Source: Vanilla planifolia (taxonomy: Eukaryota > Streptophyta > Magnoliopsida > Asparagales > Orchidaceae). Taken from it: a stretch of DNA of 64,000 bases. The DNA lies in assembly GCA_023846275.1 (NCBI GenBank), contig CM043877.1:15855107-15919106 (forward strand), read 5' to 3'. This document shows, one piece after another, positions 46,650 to 60,350 of the stretch; the first letter of the stretch is position 1, and each line of letters begins with the position of its first letter. Both the position numbers and the translations under genes were made by a program. A model generated the notes under the pieces. The model did no database searches and was not told where the DNA came from. It saw only the letters and a list, made by a program, of their open reading frames with translations.

Positions 46650-48985
46650 AACCTTCTATTATCTATATTTATTTTTATTATATATTTTATCATTAATTGC
46701 TCATCTATATTAGCACCCTTGAATATGAAACATTTTTTTGTTATTAATTACTTAAAAGACAAATATTTAGTATTATATGAAAGTCTTATTCAATGTAGAC
46801 TTTTAAATTTTATTTTCAATATGAAAATAGCACATTTTGATTTTAAAATATACCAACACTTTCTAAATCTATCCAACTTGCTTACATATCATTAAAAAAC
46901 ATTCTGCTTAATCTCTGACATTAATTTGGATGAAGGTATGAAATATTAAAACCTTTCATCCTTAAATTTTTTTATGAGTATAAATTATAATTTTATGTCA
47001 TTTATGCTTTTATCCTAACTAAAGTTGTATTTAATATGTTCCATTTTATAATAATCAAGGTGAAACTATACGACTTAAAGATCATTATTCTTTTCAAAAT
47101 TGATCATCTATTTCATTTTTTAGAAAAGACTTTTTAACATTTCAAAATAAAATATAAAAAATCTAATGATGATTATTGAATCTCACGAACCAAAATAACT
47201 ATGTAAGATTTCGATGATAACAAAGTAATTAAGATATTATTTATGATAGCCTGACAATCTATCTAATGACAAAATTTTAATTTCAATTAAGATAAGCAAA
47301 AAAAAAAAGAAAACGTCTTATGAAGTCTTGAGCGTTACATTCAAAATGATGATGTGATTAGCTCAAAAAAGTATAACTCTAAGAAAGACTTAAAGCATAA
47401 GTTTGTGATCAAATTAAATGAAAAAACTTCAAAGAACTTTTACTTTACCTTTGTTTGGATAGAAGTTTCTTATATCTACACACATGCACTCAAGCATACA
47501 AGATTTTTTCTATAATGTATTTAGGTATGATTAGAATTCTTATTTTAATAGCCTAAATTAGCCTAAAAATTTGCATAAATTAAATAAGTGAGATCAATGC
47601 TAAATCTTGCTTAGGATATTTAATTTAGATATAATTGAATGTGAATTATGCAAAAGCTCATATTCATTGATACTTTTCTTATATTATACATGCAAGTCAT
47701 AAGTTATCTAATGTCTTCATCATACTCATGAAAAATTTAAGCTAATTTTTTTTATTGATTTTAAACTTATGGCACCCTAATTTGGTGTTACTATTTTTTA
47801 AACTTTTTTTAAAAATGCATATTGGACACAAAAAAAATTTATTATAAAAGCATCTTAAATGTTAAAGATATTTTTATCATAATAAAATTCTTTTATTAAA
47901 ATAAGATAAATGCTCACAAAACCCAAATATAAATCATTTTTTAAAGAGAGTTTTCATACATAAAGTAATTTTTATAATAAAAGTAAAAGTAAATACCATA
48001 TCTAATGTAAAATAAATATATATAATTATTATAACAATACTCATAGATCCCATGTGATCTATTTTCTAATACATTAATATAACTTTAAAGTAATAAATCA
48101 AGATAGTGAACATTTTAGTACATCGCATGGAGCTGATTAATTGGATTGGTTTATTGTGCCACTAACTTAGATCTTGGTCATTCTGTTAAGTCCAATCACT
48201 TTTATGGATCAAACAAATATATTAACACTTATTAATCCTCCCACCATGATAAGGTTAAAAAATCTATCATAATGTTGTACAAGTATCTTCTTCACAATAA
48301 GACTATTATCAATTAAATACACTGACTAATCAAACTTGTCTGACGCACTTTTGATTTAGTATCGATTCATTCTATTATGATAATACATTAATATAGGGAT
48401 CAAATTACTCCATTATGGCATGTGCACTTAGTTGATGTAATATAATTCCTTCATTAGCTTGGTCTATCATTTTGCCAATCTTTTGTTGAATGTTAGCTAC
48501 AATAGTTTCCATCGTATTGTACTCTAGTCCTTAGAATCAAGATTGACCTTGATGTTCCTCAATGTGATTAGACTATCTTGGTTCATCATTCACAAATCAT
48601 TAATCAAGATCACTGTGGACTCCTTTAGAGATCACAATATTATGAACCTTTGGATAAATTGTGTTATACCAATACTATCATATACTGTTACATGGTGAAT
48701 AATAGTAACCTGATTGCATAACATCTTCTTGCAAATTATCTTAGTTGAAGATAAGGGAAACACACCATCCCTCCAATTTGTAGTTGCAATCTTTGAAATT
48801 CTCATTTATAGTGCCAACATTTTGTTAAGCTTAAAACTACACATATTATAACCTATAGGTTACAATAATTTTTTTTCAAAGAAAATAGCTATAATATAAG
48901 CATCTCCCATATTACTCCCATATATCTTCCTAAATTATATCTTTATTTTTGAAAATTGTTAAAAGTCAAAGTAGGTTGTCATGTG
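46650..48985. other. AT-rich, probably retroelement-derived DNA
   Basis: No gene was recognised. The stretch around 47,190-47,520 ('gatttcgatgataacaaagt' and following) has the look of plant LTR sequence, and 48,110-48,800 reads like decayed coding sequence, but I could not assign a family. Confidence 0.35.
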
Positions 48986-48989
48986 GATC

Positions 48990-50430
48990 GTGTGAAGATA
49001 ACGTACAAGAGGGAAGTGATAAATTATGTGTTTAACAAAATTTTTTATTTTGAAAATTTTCAATTAAAAAAAATTATACTTAAAAATAAAGATTTGTTTT
49101 CAGGAAAATTTTCTGATGAAATGAAAAAGAAAAAGAAAAAATTAGACAATAAAAAAGAGAAAAATATCAAGATGTTTTAAGTAGTTCAACCAAAACCTAT
49201 GTCTACATAAAATCCCAGGTCTTTAATCAAGCTTCTACTAATTATTCCCATTTATTGAGCTAATAAAAGTAAATAAAGTACAACCTAATACTCTAATGAG
49301 ACATCAAAATCTTTAACAACAAAAAATTAAAAATTTTACAAATTAACATATACAAAACTCTTATATCTTTGAATTCTTCAAACAATAATGGCACAATAAA
49401 ACTATTGATGTAGATGTTATCTAATGATACCAAATGATCATAAAAAAGAGTATTAGAAATAAGAAATGCAAGAATCCACAACTCCCACGAGCACGATAAA
49501 ATTAATGCTCTCAGTTTTGGACTTTTGTTAAGTATTTTTGAAATTTTCAAATTAATTCATCAAATCCAAATATTAGTAAATGGTCTTTATTTATAGTCTA
49601 AATAAAAACATTTCAAAATAACTTTCCTAATAGTTAAAATTAGTTTTTTTGGAAGCTATCCATTACAAGAAATGAAAAGGGAAGACAAAAAGTAGTTACC
49701 ATTTAATTTGAGTAAACAGAACATCCACTATTCAATCAGAATAAGAAATAAAAGATTCAGATCTAATTGCAATGAGATTTAATATAGAATGGTAGATTTG
49801 AAAGTCCAATGGATAATGATGATGCATAAGACACTATTCACAAAGACAGAGAAGCTCTCAATCTTTTGATCAAGTTTTTTAGATAGATGACTAGATGAAA
49901 AATAGTGTTCACAAAAATACAAAAAAGATCATAATCGTTTGATTAATATTTTTGGATGGATGACTATATGAAGTTCACTACCTAAAAAGGTGGATGAAAT
50001 CGTAACTATTTGATCATGAAAACACTTCTTCGCATCGCTTTGGAAGAAAACAAAGCTGATTTTTTAGTACCACATTGCAAATGAACTTTAATATTTACAA
50101 AACCTCCTTTGTGTGTTAAAGAGATCTAATGAGACACTTGTGCTCATATTAAACAGGTTTGACCTGACCTGATTTAATTACTTGACATTTACAAGTTTGA
50201 ACCAGCTTGTTGCCTAAGTTAGGTTTATAAGTGACGTCCTAATCAGCTTTAACCCAAGTCATTGTAGGATTTGTATTCTGACTAAGACTAGGGCCCATCT
50301 AGTTCGATTTCAGTTAGTCTCTTTTTCTATGACTCCCCAAGGGCCTAGTACCCAGCACTACTGGCCACTTGGCCTAAGCCTTTGGGCTTACTCGAGGAGT
50401 GGGTACTTAATGTAACTTTTTTATTTTTTT
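48990..50430. repeat. Dispersed LTR-like repeat, copy C
   Basis: The least interrupted copy of the A/B/C family. It begins with 'gtacaagagggaagtg' (about 49,003; compare 4,818), continues with 'agtagttcaaccaaaacct' (about 49,181), two degenerate units of about 75 bp starting with 'cactattcacaaagacag' (about 49,831) and 'agtgttcacaaaaata' (about 49,905), then 'gacctgacctgatt' (about 50,161) and 'ggccacttggcctaagcc' (about 50,364). It is non-coding, diverged and probably old LTR sequence in minus orientation. Confidence 0.5.
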
Positions 50431-53400
50431 ATTTATATCAAAATACTTTTATATGATTTTAAAAATTAAAAAGGCTTAAGTTTTAAGATCGCATATAACT
50501 TAATACATCACAAAAAAATCAACTCAAATATACATAAAAAATGATTTTAATCTTAGGTAATATAATTATAAAGAAAATAAAAGTTTTAAATACTAATCAT
50601 GTAGATGTTTAGAAATATAGTTCTTTATAGATTAGACTCTATAAAGAGCTTGGTCTTTAGCTTAAAAATTAACAAGTTTAGCTTTCTATCTTCATTCACT
50701 TCAAATGCTATAGTTTTTGCTTAAACAAATCCAAACTATTATAGTACAACTTAAGATTTAATTAAAACAATACTAAGCTCAATAAGATATTACTAATATT
50801 TAACTTAGTTTTGTGATCATCACATCAACGAGTATAATAAGATAAGATAACTATTATAAGTTTAGTAGACAAAGACTATATACCAAAAATGATATATTTA
50901 CTTATTTTTAATAATGATTATAATTTTGGCTACTTTATAATCTCTAATAAACTCAATAATAATTTTTTTTTATCAATTTAGAAACCAATAAATCTAAATT
51001 CTAAGTATAATTATTTAAATAATTTATCTCTCTTTTAGAATATTATAAACATAAAAATGTATTTTCATATATGCCTTAAAAGTATGCCATCCATTACTAT
51101 AATTTATTTAAAGTTTCAAAAAAATATTTTGAAATGTTGAAAATTTGCTTATAAAGTACCATACATTAATGCCACATATTATATGTCTTATATATTTTAA
51201 GAGGTACTTGGAATGTGCTTGTTACACCTTTGTTAACCCATCTAAGAAGGGAGTAACGATGAAACTACTTTTAACCTAAATTTATTTTTAATAATATTTA
51301 AATCTAGTTAAATCATCAATAATTTTATAAAACAAATAGATAGAGTTTTTTTTATAAATTATTTATTTTTATATATAATAATTTATCAACAAATATACTT
51401 TAATAATTATAATTAAATTAATAATATCAAGTTTATCATCTACATTAAAATTAAAACTAAAAATTATATTTAAATCATAATTCATATCAAATAAGCTCAC
51501 AAAATCCTTATGATACATAAACTACAAGTCATACACAACTTTTGAAGTACATCAACATCAAATGACATCAATCTAGATAATACCATATAATTTATATTAC
51601 AATCATATAACAAATCTTTATAATCAAGTTCCAAACATTTAATATATACTCACCACATTCTTAAATCCTCATAGGATCCTCATCTCAATATTATGAACTT
51701 AGCTGGTTTGTAATTAAGTGTGGGGATTGAGCCTTAAAGAGCTCAATGGATAAATTATAGATAATAATGTAATATAATACAATAAATATAGAGAATAATA
51801 ATGTTATAAATCAAATAATAAATGACATAAGTACAAAAGAATAATTATATTTAATTAAAAAATAGTAATAAAGAAATGACTCATTTTATTGGATTTATAT
51901 TTTCTTTCACTTCTGACTATTTTTATTTATTTAGTTTTTTCTCAATTTATTTTTTAACTCAATTTGGGCCCTATTTCTTTACATTATTATTCATACTATC
52001 CATATCAATACCCATAATAAGATTTCTAATGGGTAGACCTTTGTCTATAGGCATATCAATCAACCAGTATTATATTTGTCCTCATCAATATAACTTTAGA
52101 AACTACACCCAATAACTCTATAAACTTAAAGCTAAGCTAGTGACAACATCTCTAGCATGAGTTATATACCAACAATTGGCAACATCACTAGTCCAAAGAT
52201 TAGTGACAATCTTCTAGGAGGACAATCATCATATTATCTGATATCATCTCATATAATAGTATGGTTTACGACCATACCTAGTCACCTTGCACAGAGTGCT
52301 AGTAATATAGTATAGTATGGTTTGGGGTACCATGCCTGAGTTAAGGATAACATCATAAGAAAATCATATTTCTTATTATTTTATCATATCACTCAATACA
52401 TCATTCTCATGCTATAATTCAATTAAACAATTATATGTTTCTTAGTTGCTCGTATACCCCTTTTCTTTTAATTTTATACTCTCATAAATCTCATTTATTT
52501 ATCAATAATAAGTCAAATCTTATGATTCAAATTCAAATATATGGATAGATTTAATCTTATGATTATATGTAAAAAGTATTATTTTATTATAATAATTTTA
52601 AAAAATATTAAATAAATAATCATACTTATATCATGGTTAATTAATTTACATATCTCATCTATGTTTTAGGCCTTTATTTTTTGAATTGACTTGTCTTATT
52701 AATCATACATAACAAGAATATATCTAATCATATTTTTTGCATTCTACTTAAGTTATAAATGTCAAATAAACTCCAATTGACATGAAACAAGTGTCATTGG
52801 ATTTGTCTTGAAAAACTCTATTAAAAATATTTTCATTTTAAAATTTTAAAAAGCTTTTTTTGTCTATGCATTACTAGAAATATCATGAATATTATTTAAC
52901 TATTATTCAACACATATCTCATGCCTATAATATCAAGCTAATATAATAATAACATCTACCATGTTAAGCATATATTACAAAGTGAAATAAATTTTTGAGG
53001 TATTATAATACAATTCAACATAAGTATGTGAGCTTTAGTCAAGACTCATATATGATGAGCCAATATGTACATAAAATATGTGAAACACAAACTAATGAAG
53101 AATGCAAGACCCAAAACTTGGATACGATATTCGATTTTACATGTATGATATAACTAAATCAAATGTGAGCAATATATTTGATAGATAGAATATAATCTTG
53201 CCTAGCTTAATCTAAAGAATAACATATAATACTTCTAGTTCACAAGCCTTGGCTGATAGCTAATAATTCTTACTACTTGTTTAACATCCTAAAAGTGAGA
53301 ATAATAAATTTTAATATATTCAAAACATAGGATGTTAAAAAAATATTAGAAAATAATTGATGATCTTGAGGGATAAGTTATAAATAATAATTTTGATCTA

Positions 53401-53440
53401 AATATATTTTGAAAATTCTTATTCTTTTTTTAAATTTGTT
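50431..53440. other. AT-rich intergenic DNA, nothing recognised
   Basis: No gene-family motif was seen. A frame at 51,876-52,115 is hydrophobic and Phe-rich, as expected from T-rich sequence, and is not supported as a gene. Confidence 0.45.
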
Positions 53441-53449
53441 TTAAGAATG

Positions 53450-54450
53450 TGCAAGATTTTAAAGTTTCATATAATACAATATTATAGTATCATACAATGC
53501 GATCAAGTCAAACGCTTAATTAAGTGAACGAATTTGTATGATAAGATTAGGTCATACAAGTATAATTATGATAATATAAAAATATGATAAAGCATAATCA
53601 ACTGTGGATTAGAGTTGTTTAACAGGTTAAGAAATGAGTTGATTATGCAATATAATCATAAAATATCATATGATATAATTATATAAGAGAGAGAATAAAT
53701 ACAGAACGAGTATGAACATACATAAAAATGGGATGAGGATAATATAAAAAATAATAACATCATATTAGATCATTAATATATAAATATAATAAATTAGTAT
53801 AGATAATATAGTATCACATGGTATGAAAGTAACAAACATATGATAGAGTGTAAAGCCCAACACTCTATCATACAAGTATATAAGATAAACATATCAATAT
53901 AATAATATTCATAAAAATATTAAATCATATAATACAATAAAACTATATCATATCATATAATTATATGATGAGAAAATAAAATAGACTTATTGTGAAAGCA
54001 TATAAAAAAAGATTCCCTAAAAAGTTCACACATTGTAATAAAATGATTATGTCAATATGATAAAGATATAAGCACATAATGTACAAGACCAATGTCACTT
54101 ATCACTTAGCAAGAAAAACAAAGAATGGATTATATTAGTATTATAATAAGATCATACAATATAACATAATGATAGTGTATGCAAAATAATCAATTAAATT
54201 GTATCATACAGTATGATGATTGACAATGTATAATATAATAAAGTAAAGATAAACATCATAAATATACATTATTAGCATGATGCAAGAGAAACTATATTAT
54301 CATATCAATACGATAGTGAGAGTGTAATAATGTGTTAAGGTAGATTTAAACAAGATTGAGAAATATTAATAACAATATGATAATCATATAAGTATGATTA
54401 ATAAAACTTAAAACTTGAAATGATAAATAACAAAAAAAAATAACATAAAG
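53450..54450. repeat. ATCATAC-motif repeat region preceding family D copy 2
   Basis: Many scattered copies of 'atcata', 'tatgat' and 'atacaatat' words, including the perfect-arm palindrome TCATACAGTATGA (54,204-54,216). The words return irregularly, which suggests degenerate tandem units. It is non-coding, and similar segments occur at 4,150-4,800 and 8,690-9,375. Confidence 0.45.
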
Positions 54451-56733
54451 ATGAGTTTAGTCAATAGAATGTCTTTATACATGAAAGGTTAAAAGGTAAA
54501 AATGTATTCACATGAAAGACACAATTGTTAGAGGCACTTAAAAGTTCAAGAATATAAATGTACATTTATATTATAAAACCATTCATAAAAATATGACATG
54601 TTAAATCTTAGCCTAGGAGATAAACTATGAATTAAAACTTAGAAATTTAGTCAAAACCTTATGGATTATTATAACCAAGTATTCATTTGCCTTGGGTATG
54701 CTTGGGAAACATTAAGGCATGGCTTGGTTGAGGCATGAGAGGCACTAGTTCAACCTTTAAAAAAATCTAGATGACTTCTAAGATGTGAATAGCCCTTGGT
54801 CTCTAATTAGAAAGTTTGAAGGGCTTATTTTGGGGCCTTAAACAAATGCTTAGTTGGTTAGGGATATAGTTGGCTAGCAAAGAGATTTAAGTATGATTAG
54901 GCTAAGAATAAACTTCAAATCTCATGGTTAGTTCTCCAAGGGTTAATGGGCTTGAAGAGTATATAAAAGATAATGTAAAATAAGCCTAACCTTACAAGTG
55001 GATTTTGAGGCTTAGAAATAATTCATAAAAAACGAACCTATAAAGGAAAGTTCTAATGTTGGACATATGTAATTCTAATTAATAAGCCTATATACATATT
55101 GTAAATAAAGTTTTGAATAGTTAACTTCTTTGAGTAAGACCTTAAAAAGAAGCTTATAATAAGAATTACAAATATGTTAGGTTTAGCCAAGAAAATAATA
55201 AGATAAAAATATTAGCTAAACCCTTAGGTTGATCAAGTTTTTTTGTAAGATCATAAGTAACATAAATAGGCTTTTAGTCCATGTGAAGACATCCTAGATG
55301 GTGATGTAAGGGATGTGTGATAGCTCAACAAAGGCCTCAATGTGGGTGTTGTGACTCAAAGTTATCTTGGATGCATATGATTTACTAATAAAACTTGTAT
55401 GAACAAACTTAATTGTAATAATAACTAGTTATACATCAAACCTAAAGGTCAAAGCTATGACTATATAAACACTAAAGTTAGCCTAAATAAGAAAGGTCTC
55501 AGATGAAATTAAGAAAGATTAAATATAAGAAAAATGGGTTAAAATATTTCAAATAGTTGGTTTAGTGAAAATCTTAAGATATTTAAATGATAATAATATT
55601 AGATAATTAAAATAAAACTTGATTAAAACCCTAGATTAACTCAATCAAGATTTGAAAAATCTTAAATAGTGGATTTAAGATTAAGAAAAACCATGGACCT
55701 ATTAGGTTTCTATTTATGATCAAACTAAGAAAATCTAACTAATACTTGGAAGTGATGAATTAGAGTTAACAGGATACTATAAGTTAAGGGCTTAATTTTA
55801 ATTAGGTGAGGATTGAATATAGTAGACCATTAATAATGCATGCTCACTTAGGATATATAAAAGTTAGCTATTCTGCTCCTCTAACCTAGAGTAGAACTTA
55901 CATGTGGTTGGTTGGCCCTTAAGAGGAGTGCTAAATCGAGTGGTAAAAATGTTTATGGTTGGTTAAAGACCATTGTATTAATAATTCAACCAAGAAATAA
56001 TTATATATATAGTCTCATAAGGAAACACATGATGTATTATGTTGGTAAGGAATTCATTTGATTATTAAGGATTCTTAAAACCTAATTAAGTTGACCTACG
56101 TGATTAGTATTATCTTAAGAAATACTAGATTACATGACATGATAAGAGTAGTAAGTCTTATTATAATTCTCTTAAATAGAAGAATGTATTTGATTAATAA
56201 GAAAATACTGAATATTTGATTAATCACATTATAAAACTATGTATTAATTTAATTAATATATGATAATAACTTAATAGGAGTTAGAAATTAATGTCATTTA
56301 TTTAAATGATTTATATAGTCATTACATATATATTTTTTGGCTATTGCATATTAGTTTTATAATATAACTTGAAAATATTTTATTAAACCTTCTAGCTTAT
56401 CCCTTTATATTTTAATAAGATCAAGATGTTAGAGTTGAGTAGGAGTCAAAGTAGAGATCATCTATCAAATTGGGGTATTAATTGAATGATTCATCATCTT
56501 ATACTTCATCATTAATAATAAAAGATTTTTTATTTATCATTAATTATATTTTATTAGATATACTATTATATCAGATTATTATATTAGATTTTGTAGTTAC
56601 TTATTATGTTTGTTTATTATACTTGGATAGTTATTTATAGTATTGTCTTAGATTAGATTTGAATCAAGAGGTTTATTAATTTTCTAGATATTTTATTTAT
56701 GCTTCAATTTTGTGGATGAGAAAATTAGTTAGA
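54451..56733. other. Repeat-like intergenic DNA, nothing coding recognised
   Basis: AT-rich with plus-strand words reminiscent of retroelement non-coding sequence. It lies between the ATCATAC region and family D copy 2 and may be the internal part of one large element. No protein motif was recognised. Confidence 0.35.
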
Positions 56734-56734
56734 T

Positions 56735-56793
56735 TCTTATTATATTAGTATTTTGTATCTTATTATATTAGTATTTTGTATCTTATTATATTA
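56735..56793. repeat. 23-bp tandem repeat, 2.6 copies
   Basis: The unit starting tcttattatattagtatttt occurs perfectly at 56,735-56,757 and 56,758-56,780. A third partial copy begins at 56,781. Confidence 0.85.
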
Positions 56794-56864
56794 TCATTTA
56801 TAAGTGATATTATATTATAATTATTTGGATTTTGGTTATATTTTTTATTTTGGAAAAAATGGGC

Positions 56865-58080
56865 ATAATAATAGCAAAGAGGAAAAACTAAGTCCTTGAA
56901 GAAACCACTACTTGGGTAAAAGATAGGCAAGCTTATATCATATGTATATGTTTGATGTTTTATGTATTGTATGTTAGAAATCTTAATGATTTGAAGAAAA
57001 TATGGATATGAAGATTTCATACTTTGGCTTAATGTTTGATGTGTATTGCATATTATTTGAATTAAAATATAAGAAATAGTTTTATGATTATTTGAGGATA
57101 ATTGATGAATTGATTTTATAAATACTTTGCCAGACATTTAATTTTCATATAAGATTAAAGTATGCTAAACATGATTCATTTTATTTATATTTTTTTCATG
57201 AATTAAGAAATGATAATAAAATAAATAAAATTGTCATGATTTTTTAACAAAAGAAAGAAAAGGTAAGATTATAAAAAAGAACTAAAAGATAAAGAAAAGA
57301 GAAAAATAATTTTGAGATGGGTAAGAAAAGTTTTATGCTATGATTAGGATGAATGGTTAACCCAATAATAATAATGCATTCCAAAATAATGAATTGTAAA
57401 AACCAAATAAAGGAGTCATTCTATTTGATCTATTTAAGTGTGGTTACTTTGTTCTTAAGTATGCCAAAGTGTTACCCTTGACTTACACCAAATTCTAGAG
57501 AAGATAAAGAGTTAAGATAATGAGAAAATATATAAGATGATAGAAAGATAAGAACAAATGTATTTTTATTTCATTACAATTGATAATATTTTCTCATTTA
57601 TTTTATATGTTATCATTTTGCATACTTATATTTCTTTTGTCTTATTATTGACCATGCATGCAACTACCCCAAATATTATTTACATTATATATATGTTTAT
57701 GTTTTGCTACTAAGCCGATGTCAGTTGGCTTACGCCTATTTTGGTATACATTTTTAAGATAAAATGAGACATTACATAGGTTTATAAGAGAGCATTGAGG
57801 ATTAGAGCATATATGTCACCACTAAAAGAAGTTAATAGACGTGTTAAATTTTTTTATTTTATTATATGAGAAAAAACATGTAATACTGAGTCATATTACT
57901 TTTTGTTGTTATAAGGCTATGTCAAGAATTTATGTTTTAAAATATTATTTAAAATTTGAACTTTTCAAGCACATTTTTTATTTAGTGTTACTATATTTTA
58001 AAAAAAAATAAAAATGATGGCGTGTCACTAAACTTTTGGCATGGCTAATAAGGGGTTACCATGTTTAAGAAAGGTTGCGA
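56865..58080. repeat. Dispersed repeat family D, copy 2
   Basis: Ordered similarity to 9,380-10,690: 'ctaagtccttgaagaaacca' (about 56,888), 'catactttggcttaatgttt' (about 57,019), 'aagataaaatgagacattac' (about 57,757), 'agcattgaggattagagcat' (about 57,791) and 'caccactaaaagaag' (about 57,818). It is non-coding and moderately diverged from copy 1. A frame at 56,763-57,137 overlaps it but matches no family. Confidence 0.55.
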
Positions 58081-58189
58081 ATTATCTAGTACAAAAATGG
58101 TGATCATATATGTACGATTAATATAATTTGAAAATATTTAAAAACTTGAAATAGCAAACAGCTAGGTTAACTGTTATAAGGAAAGATCA

Positions 58190-59200
58190 ACTAAGGGAGA
58201 ACTATTGGAATTAAGTTGCAGAGAAAATATCTCCAAGTGATTTTGAAAGACAATAGTGTAAGATCAAAGGCAACTCGAGAAGTTTACAGAGTGATTGTGT
58301 AAAGACCTAAGCCTTAGTGTCACCACTACAAGGGAAAAATAAGAGGTAAGCAATCCTATATCATGTTATTTGATTAATTTGTAATATAAGCTAGATGCTT
58401 TTATGATTTAGGAAATGCCAAATTGAAGATGCTTGAGTAGAAAAAACTTTTTCAATGTGTATATAGCTTTTGTTTGATACTTGTAGGTTAATGCTAATTA
58501 AATGATCTTGTTTCTTGGCAAAAAATTAAAGATGCTTATATAGAATTACTATTGCCATGGTTGATGAATAATGTAATGCTAATTTGTTAGAATATTATGA
58601 ATGTTTTGAATTATACAAATGAAAATTATTTGTTTCATTTGCAAATTAAAATGCTTGTATTTATCTTATGTTTTCATGATAATTAAGTATGATATATCGG
58701 TACTTTATTTATAAGTTAATCATTTAATACTAATGTCAAATTATATATTCATGCTCACAAAAAAAAAAAGGATAAGAAAGGAAATATGTATAATGTTGAT
58801 TTACAAAGGATAAAGCATATGAGAAAAGAAAATTAAAGATAAATAAAAGAGAAGGAATTGTTAAAAATGAGGTAACATTTAGTTGTCCAAAGTAATCATT
58901 AGCATTACAAAACAACTATTCTTGAGACAAACCAGATGAGCTAATCATTTGGGATGTTTATATTAGAATGATAATTTCTAAACTACCCAATCATTGATGA
59001 TGTAATCTTTTTTTAAGACTATTCTTAAAAAGATAAAAAGAAAAGAAGAAAAAAGAGAGTTGCAAAGTAATAAAAGAGAAATGTGATTACAAACTTTCAT
59101 ATGTAAAAATACTTTGCTCTTTATATTTATTAATATGATCTTTTTTATTGTAATGTTGTTATTAACTGTACATGTAATTATCCAACAATATATTTCTTTA
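58190..59200. repeat. Possible diverged third copy of family D
   Basis: The order 'aagacctaagcc', 'caccactacaagg', 'gtaagcaatcctatatcatg' (about 58,300-58,366), followed by 'gatgcttttatgattta' and a block rich in 'gaaaagaaaatta', parallels copies 1 and 2 loosely. The similarity is weak. Confidence 0.3.
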
Positions 59201-59209
59201 TATATTATG

Positions 59210-59940
59210 CATCTTTTTTAAATAGTTATGCGGAAAAATAGTAAAACCATTCCTTACTCACATCTTGAATAAATCATATTATATGATCCACAAGATTTGT
59301 ACAAAAATACAACAAACTACTAACAACATTGTCTAATCAATTGCCAATGTTTGACTAATTTAATTTTATTAAGTAAAATGAATCATTTAGATACGATGCA
59401 AATATTGTATAGTATGACTAGAAAAAAAAACTATACAAATTTAAATTATGGGCTCTCAAAAAAATATTGTATGATACATAATTATATATGATAATAACTC
59501 TTACAACATGCTTATTTGTATTAATCATATGATATTATATTAGTATGATATGAAAATTATATTACTACGATGTAAATCTGTCTAATATATGACTTAGAGC
59601 TTCAAAACTAAGCTCTCAAGTGAAATAGTATTGTACAAGTATAAAATTGATATCATGTTATAGAAGTAAAATTAGCATGCTAATAACTTAAGTTCTAAAC
59701 TCACACTAAATATATAAATTAAACATATGGTTATGATGAATTTCATCATATTATATAACAATTATTAATTTTGATGTCTTTTAATATAAAATATGATGTA
59801 TTTGTATGATATGAAGATTATATTTTTATAATAGTATAAGAAAATTTAATTTCTCTTTGGTTTGATATTTTGTTCGATTCTCTTAAAGAATTAAATAAAA
59901 TAAATTGGTTGAAATTTAAGAGTTAAATGAATAAAAATAT
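59210..59940. other. AT-rich DNA with ATCATA/TATGAT words
   Basis: Contains 'aatcatatgatattat' and 'tagtatgatatg' near 59,520-59,550, so it probably belongs to the ATCATAC-motif repeats. No gene is seen. Confidence 0.35.
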
Positions 59941-59949
59941 TAATTACTT

Positions 59950-60350
59950 TCTGCCCGACCCCTTGTCCCGCTTGCGAATTTCCGAATTTCCAATGCAAGC
60001 CATCGGTTGGCCACCCTCGAGCCAAACCCTCGCCTGTAGATTCTCCGGTCACTGCCTCACCGTCCTGTTGCGGTGAGCAGCCACTGTCTGCGGTACCGAC
60101 GCCGTGAGGAGGAAGCGCTCGGCGTACTAGATTGTGCTCGTCGGCTTCCGTTAGGTTGTCGCCGCCGGAAGAAAGGAGAGAGGGGGAGCAACCGAGGGAG
60201 AGGTTTTGACCTGAACGCTAAATTTGGATTGTGTTAGATCCGTGTTTCATAAGCATAACAGTTCGCCTCTTCCTGTTTGGTTGAATCCTAGGAGGAGAAA
60301 GCTGAGGAGAACCAAGGCGAGAGAGAATTGCACAAAAAATTGAGGTTCGT
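59950..60350 (+). other. GC-rich leader-like block of unknown gene
   Basis: An abrupt GC-rich stretch of about 400 bp in AT-rich DNA, rich in 'gccgccgg', 'gaggagg' and 'gagagag' words typical of plant 5' UTRs. The first ATG (59,992) opens only 27 codons. No coding exon could be recognised in the 3.6 kb to the right, so if it is a first exon its intron runs past what I can read, or the gene is lost. It may alternatively be a non-coding RNA or a transposon-captured fragment. A possible donor is the 'gaggttcgtc' near 60,342. Confidence 0.4.

Noticed and set aside
43361-46670. Target-site duplication around the LINE ('aataaa...agatag' on both sides)
   Set aside because: The two flanks share only short AT-rich words that do not align cleanly, so no duplication is claimed.
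43982-46713. Several long plus-strand open frames within the LINE
   Set aside because: They are antisense shadows of the GC-rich LINE coding strand, with no recognisable domains.
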